From positions 186,001 through 250,000 of the forward strand of contig NZ_JANQAJ010000013.1 of assembly GCF_024707105.1 (NCBI RefSeq): 64,000 bases of DNA. Reading direction: 5' to 3'. The notes under the pieces are model-generated. The model made no database searches. It saw nothing but the letters and a program-made list of their open reading frames with translations, and had not been told where the DNA came from. The position numbers and the translations under genes were made by a program. Position 1 is the first letter of the stretch. Each line of letters opens with the position of its first letter. This DNA is from Devosia ginsengisoli (lineage in GTDB: Bacteria > Pseudomonadota > Alphaproteobacteria > Rhizobiales > Devosiaceae). This document shows, in pieces, positions 9,396 through 17,018 of this stretch.

Positions 9396-10343
9396 GTGAA
9401 GATGATCCTGCGTTCCACCATCACTCTTGCCGGACTGCTGCTGTCAGGCGCCGCCTGGGCCGCGCCCGTGCTCAAGGCCGACATCGTCGTCACCGGCGCC
9501 ATCGTCACCGTCGGCGACATGTTCGAGGATGCCGGTGCCGCTGCCGAGCAGGCCCTGTTCCGCGCACCGATGCCCGGCACCAGCGGCATGGTCGGCCTCG
9601 CCGATGTCGATGCTGCGCTCAACCGCATCGGCATCGATGCGTTCGAAGCCGCCGGGGTCGACAGCGTGCGGGTGAGCCGCGCCGCCACCGTCGTGGATGA
9701 AGCTGTCCTGGCCGATCTCATCACCGCCGACCTCGCCGCCCGCGGCATTGTCGGCACCGGCATGAGTGTCGACACCCTGTTCTCGAGCCCGGTCCAGCCG
9801 CTCAATGCCGAGGCCGTGGCCCAGCCCGCCAGCATTATCAGCCTGCGCTACCTGCCCGGCAGCGGCGCCTTCACCGCCCGCTTCGCCATTGCCGGCATCA
9901 ACCAGCCGCTCGATGTGGCCGGCTCGATCGAGCTGATGATCGAGGCGCCGCATATCAATGCCAGCCTGCCCGCCGGCACGCTGCTGGCCGAAAGCAATAT
10001 CGAGATGCGGCCCGTGCCGCTGAAATTCGTCGAAAGCAGCGGCGTGCCGCGGCTGGAAGACGTGGTCGGCAAGACCCTGCTGCGCCAGAGCCGCGAAGGC
10101 ATGATGCTGCGCGCCGCCGACGTGGCCGTGCCGCTTGCCATCAACAAGAACGACCCCGTGACCATCTATTTCCGCAAGGGCCCGATGACGCTGACCGTCA
10201 AGGGCCAGGCCGTTACCGGCGCCGCCTCGGGCGGGCCGGTGCAGGTGCTCAACCTCATGTCCAAGCGCGTCATCAGCGCTACCGCAATCGCTGCCGGCGC
10301 CGTCGAAGTCAGCGCCGACCCGCTCGCCGTAGCGGGTATCTAA
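9396..10343 (+). CDS. flgA: Flagella basal body P-ring formation protein FlgA
   Basis: Signal peptide plus SAF-like C-terminal region; between flgG and flgH. Start codon (GTG 9396 or ATG 9402) uncertain. Confidence 0.92.
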   Translation: MKMILRSTITLAGLLLSGAAWAAPVLKADIVVTGAIVTVGDMFEDAGAAAEQALFRAPMPGTSGMVGLADVDAALNRIGIDAFEAAGVDSVRVSRAATVVDEAVLADLITADLAARGIVGTGMSVDTLFSSPVQPLNAEAVAQPASIISLRYLPGSGAFTARFAIAGINQPLDVAGSIELMIEAPHINASLPAGTLLAESNIEMRPVPLKFVESSGVPRLEDVVGKTLLRQSREGMMLRAADVAVPLAINKNDPVTIYFRKGPMTLTVKGQAVTGAASGGPVQVLNLMSKRVISATAIAAGAVEVSADPLAVAGI

Positions 10344-10362
10344 GCCTCAGGAGACCAGACCA

Positions 10363-11100
10363 ATGAACCTCTTCAAGACAGCCGCCCTCCTGACGCTCAC
10401 GGCCAGCCTCGCTGCCTGCAGCACCATGGACCAGCTTGCCAGCGTCGGCCAGGCGCCGCCGCTGACCGCCATCGCCGACCCCACCACGACGGCGGGCTAC
10501 CAGCCGGTGCATATGCCCATGCCGGAAGCCATTGCCGACACCTACCAGCCCAATTCGCTCTACCGCACCTCTGCCAAGGGCTTCTTCAAGGATGAGCGCG
10601 CCCACCGCATCGGCGACATCCTGACGGTGATGGTGACCATCGACGACAGCGCCAAGATCGCCAACACCACCCAGACCGGCCGCAACTCCACCAATTCGGC
10701 CGGCATGGGCGGCATTTTCGGCGTCGCCGTCGACAATCTCAGCGGCGGCAGCATCAATCCGTCGGCGATGATCGATTTCGACTCCGGCCTCACCAATCGC
10801 GGCAATGGCTCGGTCAACCGCTCGGAAAGCCTCGAAACCTCCGTCGCCGCCGTCGTCACCCAGGTCCTGCCCAATGGCAACCTGGTGATCGAAGGCCGCC
10901 AGGAAGTGCGGGTGAATTTCGAAGTGCGCGACCTGATCGTCGCCGGTATCGTGCGGCCCTCGGATATCCAGGCCAACAACACGATCCTGTCGTCCAAGAT
11001 CGCCGAAGCGCGCATCTCCTACGGCGGCCGCGGGCAGATCACCAATATGCAGCAGCCGCGCTACGGCCAGCAGGCCATGGACGCCATCCTGCCCTTCTGA
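10363..11100 (+). CDS. flgH: Flagellar L-ring protein FlgH
   Basis: Lipobox LAAC, NSLYRTSAKGFFKDERAHRIGDILTVMV, C-terminal GRGQITNMQQPRYGQQAMDAILPF. Confidence 0.96.
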   Translation: MNLFKTAALLTLTASLAACSTMDQLASVGQAPPLTAIADPTTTAGYQPVHMPMPEAIADTYQPNSLYRTSAKGFFKDERAHRIGDILTVMVTIDDSAKIANTTQTGRNSTNSAGMGGIFGVAVDNLSGGSINPSAMIDFDSGLTNRGNGSVNRSESLETSVAAVVTQVLPNGNLVIEGRQEVRVNFEVRDLIVAGIVRPSDIQANNTILSSKIAEARISYGGRGQITNMQQPRYGQQAMDAILPF

Positions 11101-11301
11101 GGCCTATGAGTTTCCCCTGCCGGCGCATTCCCCCAATGGCGCGGCAGGGTCCCCGGCGGGCGCCAGAATGGCCCCGCCCGGTCGGCTCCAGAACAGATCC
11201 GGCCTTCCAGAGGCGCAGTCCCCCGGCTGCGCCTCTTCCCCTTTTTCGGGGAACGCATCGGGCCTGCTATGGTTGACCCGGCAACAACCAAGGAGATTGC
11301 C

Positions 11302-11460
11302 ATGTCCATGGGTACGGGTATTGCCGTCGGGATCGCCATTGGCGTCGCGATCGGGGTCGCGATGGATAATATCGCGATGGGGATCGGCATCGGTATTGCG
11401 ATCGGCATCGCCCTGGGCGGCGCCTGGCAGGCCTATAACAAGGACAAGCCGAAGGAGTGA
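11302..11460 (+). CDS. Small glycine-zipper hydrophobic protein
   Basis: 52 aa MSMGTGIAVGIAIGVAIGVAMDNIAMGIGIGIAIGIALGGAWQAYNKDKPKE; AAGGAG Shine-Dalgarno upstream. Confidence 0.65.
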   Translation: MSMGTGIAVGIAIGVAIGVAMDNIAMGIGIGIAIGIALGGAWQAYNKDKPKE

Positions 11461-11482
11461 GCGGGGGACCGGCGACGGCAGT

Positions 11483-11573
11483 AGCCCTCATGGTGAGCCT
11501 GTCGAACCACGAGGGCGTGGCAGGATGCTCCACTCGCCCGCCCTCGTGGTTCGACAGGCTCACCATGAGGGCT
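11483..11573. repeat. REP/BIME-like inverted repeat, copy B
   Basis: AGCCCTCATGGTGAGCCTGTCGAACCACGAGGGCGTGGCA ... GCCCTCGTGGTTCGACAGGCTCACCATGAGGGCT. Confidence 0.9.
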
Positions 11574-11681
11574 TTGGTGCCTCAGTTCAAATCCAACGCA
11601 GGGCTTATGTGTTAGGACATACACTTGCGGATACCGCCGGGCTATGGAACATCACGCTTCCAGCTATTCCCGGAGCCCCGC

Positions 11682-13172
11682 ATGTCCTTCCAGAAACTCG
11701 ACACCCTTGGCCGCAAGCTCGAAGCGCTGGAGCATGCCTTGTCCATATTGGGGGCCGATGAAGCCACCCATATGGCGGTCGGCGGCGGTGAAAAGCGGGC
11801 CGAGGCCATGTCGAACCTGGCGGGCATGTATCACGCCCAGGCGACTGCGCCCGAGATCGCCGACTGGATCGAAGCGGCAAAGCCAGAAAGCGAGGACCAG
11901 ACGCTCGCACTGGCCGAGTTCAAGCGCCAATATATCAACGCCACCTGCCTGCCGACCGAATTCGTCGAGCGTCGCACCGCGGCCACCATGCGTTCGGAAC
12001 AGCTCTGGCGCGAACTGCGCGCCAAGGGCGACTGGGACAGTTTTTTGCCGGCGCTGGAAGGCGTGGTGGCGCTGGTGCGCGAAGAGGCGCAATTGCGCAG
12101 CGAGGCGCTGAAACTGGCGCCTTACGATGCGCTGATGGATCAGTATGACCCCGGCAACCGGACGGCCGAGCTGGATGCTGTGTTCAGCGATCTGAAAACC
12201 TTCCTCAAGGACTTCGTCCCCGAGGCGCTCGACGCGCAGGAACGCCGGCTGGCCAAGCGCCCGCGCAAGAGCCTCAACGGCCCCTACCCGATCGAAAAGC
12301 AGCGCGAGCTGGGCCTGGCCGCCATGCGCGCCGTGGGGTTCGATTTCACCCATGGATCGCTGGCCGTGTCGCATCACCCCTTCTGCGGTGGCGTGCCATC
12401 AGACGTGCGCATGACCACGCGTTATCGCACCGATGAATTCCTGTCTTCGCTGATGGGTGTGCTGCACGAAACCGGCCACGCGCTTTATGAGCAGGGCCTG
12501 CCCAAGGACTGGTCGCATTGGCCGCTGGGCAAGGCGCGCGGCATGGGCATCCATGAAAGCCAGAGCCTGTTCGTGGAAATGCAGCTCGCGCGAAGCCCCG
12601 AATTCTGGGAATTCGCTTTGCCGCTGGTACACCTGCATCTGGGCGAGGACGCTATTCCCGGCTGGGACATCGCCGATATCCTCAACGAGGTGAACTATGT
12701 CGAGCGCGGCTATATCCGCGTCGATGCCGACGAGGTCACCTATCCGCTCCATGTCATCCTGCGCTACGAACTGGAGCAGGAGCTGGTCAATGGCAAGCTG
12801 GAAGCCAGCCAAATTCCCGAGGCCTGGGACGCCAAGATGACCGAATATCTCGGCATTTCGACCCTCGCCGATCCCAAGGACGGCCCGATGCAGGACGTGC
12901 ACTGGCCCGGCGGCGCCTTCGGCTATTTCCCCAGCTACACTTTGGGCGCCATGATCGCGGCCCAGCAATGGGCGGCGCTGGAAAAGGCCCAGCCGGGGGT
13001 ACGCGAAGATATCAGCAAGGGCGAATTCGGCGGCGTGAACCAGTGGCGCAGCGACAATATCTGGTCGCAGGGCTCGCGCTGGTCGACGCCAGACCTGATC
13101 ACCAAGGCAACGGGCGAGCCGCTCAACGCCGATTTCTTCAAGGCGCATTTGAAGCAGCGCTACCTGGCCTGA
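11682..13172 (+). CDS. Carboxypeptidase M32 (carboxypeptidase Taq family)
   Basis: HETGH zinc motif (VLHETGHALYEQGLP), MGIHESQSLFVEMQLARSPEFW, HVILRYELEQELVNG. Confidence 0.95.
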   Translation: MSFQKLDTLGRKLEALEHALSILGADEATHMAVGGGEKRAEAMSNLAGMYHAQATAPEIADWIEAAKPESEDQTLALAEFKRQYINATCLPTEFVERRTAATMRSEQLWRELRAKGDWDSFLPALEGVVALVREEAQLRSEALKLAPYDALMDQYDPGNRTAELDAVFSDLKTFLKDFVPEALDAQERRLAKRPRKSLNGPYPIEKQRELGLAAMRAVGFDFTHGSLAVSHHPFCGGVPSDVRMTTRYRTDEFLSSLMGVLHETGHALYEQGLPKDWSHWPLGKARGMGIHESQSLFVEMQLARSPEFWEFALPLVHLHLGEDAIPGWDIADILNEVNYVERGYIRVDADEVTYPLHVILRYELEQELVNGKLEASQIPEAWDAKMTEYLGISTLADPKDGPMQDVHWPGGAFGYFPSYTLGAMIAAQQWAALEKAQPGVREDISKGEFGGVNQWRSDNIWSQGSRWSTPDLITKATGEPLNADFFKAHLKQRYLA

Positions 13173-13222
13173 CGGGAACAGGAGAAGCGGATCACCCGTT
13201 TGCCTTCGAAAGGAGGTGCGCG

Positions 13223-13372
13223 ATGATCCGCAAGCTCAAATCCGGGGAATACCGGCTCTATTCCCGCAAGACCGATCCCAAGACCGGCAAGCGCCGCAAT
13301 CTGGGGACGTTCGACACGCGTGAAGCCGCTGAAAAGCACGAGCGCGAAGTGCAGTATTTCAAGCGACATTGA
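13223..13372 (+). CDS. Small conserved protein resembling an AP2-like / integrase N-terminal fold
   Basis: 49 aa MIRKLKSGEYRLYSRKTDPKTGKRRNLGTFDTREAAEKHEREVQYFKRH; AGGAGGTG Shine-Dalgarno. Confidence 0.65.
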   Translation: MIRKLKSGEYRLYSRKTDPKTGKRRNLGTFDTREAAEKHEREVQYFKRH

Positions 13373-13390
13373 AGCCTTCCGTGGCTTCCG

Positions 13391-13521
13391 TCACCCCACC
13401 CCTCAATCCCTCCCCATCAAGGGGAGGGAGGCGCATGGGTGACGTCAATGGTCCAATGATAGTTTAGCCACAGAGCCGGCTTCCCTTCCCCCCTGTGGGG
13501 AGGGAATGAGGGTGGGGGTAG
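13391..13521. repeat. Second REP-like element, paired inverted C-rich/G-rich units
   Basis: tcaccccacccctcaatccctccccatcaaggggagggag ... ttcccttcccccctgtggggagggaatgagggtgggggta. Confidence 0.7.
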
Positions 13522-13657
13522 GCCACACGCACCGGCAAAACTTGACTTCCCCCGCGCCATCCCTATTTTCCTCTCATCCGCAGCACTGACCGGACGGTAC
13601 CCATGGATTCCACGCTGAACGACTGCCTCGCTTGCATCGCTCACCTGGAATCCGCCC

Positions 13658-15253
13658 ATGCCCGCATCCGTCTCCCTGCACCAGCTTTCCTATTCGACAT
13701 CAGATAACCAGCCGCTCTTTTCCGGTCTCGACCTCGTCTTCGGCAACGAACGAACGGGGCTGATCGGCCGCAACGGCACGGGCAAATCCACCCTGCTCCG
13801 CATCATCGCCGGACGGCTGCAACCGGCCGCCGGATCGGTGACGGTGCTGGGCACGCTCGGCATGCTGGAACAATCGGTACAGGTGGCGCCTGACGCTGAT
13901 GTGGTCGACCAGCTTGGCGTAGCCGAGGCGCTGGCGCGGCTCGACCGGCTCGAACAGGGCCTGGGCGACATGGACGATGCCGCCGAGGCGGACTGGACAT
14001 TGCCCGGACGGATCGAAACCGCTCTCGCCGATGTCGGCCTGCCCGCCTATGCGCCGGATCGGCCGCTGGCAACACTCAGCGGCGGGCAGCGCACGCGGCT
14101 GGCTTTGGCCCGGCTGATCCTGGCCGAGCCAGACATCATCCTGCTCGACGAGCCCACCAACAATCTCGACGCCGATGGCCGGCTTGCCGTGGTGGACCTG
14201 CTGCATCGCTGGCGCGGCGCAGCCATCGTGGTCAGCCACGATCGCGCCCTGCTGCGCGAAATGGATGTCATTGTGGAACTGACCACGCTGGGCGCCACGA
14301 CCTATGGCGGCAATTGGGATCATTATGCCGAGCGCAAGGCGCTGGAACTGGCGGCTGCCGAGCATGAGCTGAGCACGGCCGAGCGCAGGATCGCCGAGAT
14401 TGATCGCAAGATTCAGGCCGTGGCCGAAAAGAAGGCGCGCAAGGACGGCGCCGGCAAGCGCAAGGCGGCCAAGGGCGATATTCCCAAAATCATGCTGGGT
14501 GGCATGAAGGAGAATTCGGAGAATACCAGCGGCGGCAATGCGCGGCTGGCCAACCGCCAGCACGGTGACGCGGCGGAAGCGGCCAGCGAGGCGCGGGCAA
14601 GGATAGAGGTGCTCGCCCCACTTTCGGTGACGCTGACCCCGACCGGGCTGCCGGCGGGCCGTACCGTGTTGCAGGCCGATGGGCTGACGGGCGGGCCGGA
14701 GGGCGTATCGCCTGTTATCCGCGATTTCTCGCTGAACATGACCGGCCCCGAACGCGTGGCGATTACCGGGCCGAACGGCTCGGGCAAGACGACGCTGCTG
14801 CGCCTGCTGACCGGCACCCTGCCCGCCGCTTCCGGCACGGCCCGCATCCTCGTGCCGCATGCCATGCTCGACCAGACGGTGAGCCTGCTCGACCCCGCCC
14901 TCTCCATCCGCGACAATTTCCTGGCGCTCAATCCAGATGCCGACGAGCGAACCTGCCGTTCGGCGCTGGCCCGCTTCATGTTCCGCGCCGATGCGGCGCT
15001 GCAGCAGGTGGGCACATTGAGCGGTGGCGAAATGCTGCGCGCCGGGCTGGCCTGCACTATCGGTGGCAACCACCCGCCGCAATTGCTGATCCTGGACGAG
15101 CCCACCAACCACCTGGATATCCACGCCATCGAGCAAGTGGAGGCAGGACTGCGCGGTTATGACGGGGCGCTGCTGGTGGTGAGCCACGACGCCGACTTTC
15201 TCGACGCCATCGGCATCGGCCGCACAATTGCCCTCGCGATGAACGCAAACTGA
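13658..15253 (+). CDS. ABC-F family ATPase
   Basis: Two Walker A motifs (GRNGTGKST, GPNGSGKTT), two LSGG signatures, two LDEPTN(N/H)LD, no TM segments. Confidence 0.93.
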   Translation: MPASVSLHQLSYSTSDNQPLFSGLDLVFGNERTGLIGRNGTGKSTLLRIIAGRLQPAAGSVTVLGTLGMLEQSVQVAPDADVVDQLGVAEALARLDRLEQGLGDMDDAAEADWTLPGRIETALADVGLPAYAPDRPLATLSGGQRTRLALARLILAEPDIILLDEPTNNLDADGRLAVVDLLHRWRGAAIVVSHDRALLREMDVIVELTTLGATTYGGNWDHYAERKALELAAAEHELSTAERRIAEIDRKIQAVAEKKARKDGAGKRKAAKGDIPKIMLGGMKENSENTSGGNARLANRQHGDAAEAASEARARIEVLAPLSVTLTPTGLPAGRTVLQADGLTGGPEGVSPVIRDFSLNMTGPERVAITGPNGSGKTTLLRLLTGTLPAASGTARILVPHAMLDQTVSLLDPALSIRDNFLALNPDADERTCRSALARFMFRADAALQQVGTLSGGEMLRAGLACTIGGNHPPQLLILDEPTNHLDIHAIEQVEAGLRGYDGALLVVSHDADFLDAIGIGRTIALAMNAN

Positions 15254-15350
15254 ATTCACCGCTCAGGACTGGTTCCAAATCACCGGACTAATCCTCGTGT
15301 CATCGGCAAGAAGCGCTCGGAGGGAGCGCAGCCCAGACAGGAGAGACCAA

Positions 15351-15785
15351 ATGATCCGCAAGTTCTTCATCACCGCAGTCGCCGCCGTCGCCATCGCTGC
15401 CTCGGCCGCCCCCGCAATGTCCAACGACGTCTTCGTCAACCAGTTCGGTTTCGGCAATGCCGCGGGCGGCAGCCAGCTCGGCTGGAACAACCTGCTCGGC
15501 GTCGACCAGACCGGCAACTGGAACACTGCCGTCGGCCACCAGAATGGCGGCAACAATGTCGGCGCCATCGGCCAGCAGGGCAACAACAACTACGGCGACA
15601 CCTGGCAGAACGGCTGGAACAACGCCGCCGGCGTCGGCCAGTTCGGCGACAACCACACCGCCATCCTGACCCAGGACGGCAATGGCAACGTCGCCGCCGG
15701 CGTGCAGGTCGGCAATGGCTGCGCCGCCAATGTCAACCAGGCCGGCTCGGGCAATGTCACCGCTTTCGTCCAGGCCTGCCCGTAA
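15351..15785 (+). CDS. Curlin-repeat (CsgA/B-like) secreted amyloid subunit
   Basis: Signal peptide; repeats such as VNQFGFGNAAG, VDQTGNWNTAV, IGQQGNNNYG, VGQFGDNHTAI, LTQDGNGNVAA, VNQAGSGNVTA. Confidence 0.85.
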   Translation: MIRKFFITAVAAVAIAASAAPAMSNDVFVNQFGFGNAAGGSQLGWNNLLGVDQTGNWNTAVGHQNGGNNVGAIGQQGNNNYGDTWQNGWNNAAGVGQFGDNHTAILTQDGNGNVAAGVQVGNGCAANVNQAGSGNVTAFVQACP

Positions 15786-15864
15786 CCGGTCCTGACGTGA
15801 CCTGCGCATAGCCGGAAGGGCCACCCCCTTCCGGCTCGTCCGCCACCGAAATCAGGAGGAAGCC

Positions 15865-16251
15865 ATGACCATCTCACCCCGGCGCATCGGCGCCATCGCC
15901 CTCGGCCTCGCCGTCGCCGCCTTCGCGGCCAATGCGGGCCTCGCCAATTCCGCATCGGGCGACACCCTATGCGGCATCGCCACCAGCTCCGAGCGCGGCA
16001 TGCTGGCGCTCGAGGGCACCATTGTCAGCCCCGTCGCGCTCAGCGGCGAATATCGCCTTGCCATCCAGAGCTCGGGCAATGGCGGCTCGTCCAATATCAG
16101 CCAGGGCGGCTATTTCACCGCCAATGCCAATGAAGCCACGACGCTGGGCAAGGTGCTGATCAATGCCGGCTCCAGCTACAGCATCGACTTCAATGTCAGT
16201 GCCGGTGGCCAGAAGATCGATTGCGATCAGGAAATTGCGAGCCTGCGTTGA
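15865..16251 (+). CDS. csgH: Curli-like amyloid chaperone CsgH
   Basis: 128 aa with SGEYRLAIQSSGNGGSSNISQGGYFTANANEATTLGKVLINAGSSYSIDFNVSAGGQKIDCDQ; between two curlin ORFs. Confidence 0.8.
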   Translation: MTISPRRIGAIALGLAVAAFAANAGLANSASGDTLCGIATSSERGMLALEGTIVSPVALSGEYRLAIQSSGNGGSSNISQGGYFTANANEATTLGKVLINAGSSYSIDFNVSAGGQKIDCDQEIASLR

Positions 16252-16273
16252 ATCACATCATCAGGGACGGCTG

Positions 16274-16303
16274 AAAAGGCTCCGGGACACCGGGGCCTTT
16301 TTT
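16274..16303 (+). terminator. Rho-independent terminator after csgH
   Basis: aaaaggctccgggacaccggggcctttttt. Confidence 0.75.
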
Positions 16304-16316
16304 GTGTGTCTCGAGT

Positions 16317-16406
16317 AGCCCTCATGGTGAGCCCGTCGAACCACGAAGGCGTGGCACCCAAGCCTCCACTCGCTCAACCTCGTGGTTCGACAGGCTCACC
16401 ATGAGG
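16317..16406. repeat. REP/BIME-like inverted repeat, copy C
   Basis: AGCCCTCATGGTGAGCCCGTCGAACCACGAAGGCGTGGCA ... CCTCGTGGTTCGACAGGCTCACCATGAGG. Confidence 0.9.
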
Positions 16407-16549
16407 TTTTCGATAATTTCAACGCACATTCCCTCGCTGAACCCATTCTGAACACCCCGCTCCAAACCGGTTCAGTCGCGCTCCCCTAGTCTCGGGTCAT
16501 CGGCTGGAACACCCCAGCACATACCAACAGTTTCTCAGGGAGAGATGCC

Positions 16550-16969
16550 ATGACCACCACGTTCACCAAGACCTTCGTCGCCGCCGTTGCAGCCGCCGTC
16601 ATCGGCACTGCCGCCCTCGCCGCCCCCGCCATGGCTGCCGGCCAGGTTTCGATCAGCTTCACGCCCACGGACCCCGACCAGCAGCAGGCGCTGGGTGCCG
16701 GCCTGCAGATCTTCTCGCTGATGCAGGGCCTGTCCTCGACCGGCGCCAATGCCAGCCAGAACGGCAATTTCAACGCCGCCGGCTTCAACCAGAACGGCTC
16801 GGGCAATCACGGCCTGATCGTGCAGGAAGGCAATGGCCATAACGGCACCATCGAGCAGAACGGCAACAACAACAATTGCGGCCTGTTCCAGTTCGGCGAA
16901 AACACCAATGGCCAGTGCGTGCAGAACGGCAATGGCCAGTCGAGCGTGACGACGGTGTTCGGCTTCTAA
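16550..16969 (+). CDS. Second curlin-repeat protein
   Basis: Signal peptide; NASQNGNFNAAGFNQNGSGNHGLIVQEGNGHNGTIEQNGNNNNCGLFQFGENTNGQCVQNGNGQ. Confidence 0.8.
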   Translation: MTTTFTKTFVAAVAAAVIGTAALAAPAMAAGQVSISFTPTDPDQQQALGAGLQIFSLMQGLSSTGANASQNGNFNAAGFNQNGSGNHGLIVQEGNGHNGTIEQNGNNNNCGLFQFGENTNGQCVQNGNGQSSVTTVFGF

Positions 16970-16991
16970 GCCAAATCGGAATGCAATCTGG

Positions 16992-17018
16992 CGGGCCCTG
17001 CGGGGCCCGTTTCCGTTT
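16992..17018 (+). terminator. Hairpin terminator between curlin gene and pbpC
   Basis: cgggccctgcggggcccgtttccgttt. Confidence 0.6.

Noticed and set aside
11433-11624. Small ORFs spanning the REP copies (e.g. SPHGEPVEPRGRASG)
   Set aside because: Same peptide arises wherever the inverted repeat is read; repeat-derived translation, not genes.
13391-13521. CRISPR array
   Set aside because: Inverted, not regularly spaced direct repeats; no cas genes. No CRISPR array seen anywhere in the window.
13700-15259. 519-aa minus-strand ORF
   Set aside because: Antisense to the clear ABC-F gene.
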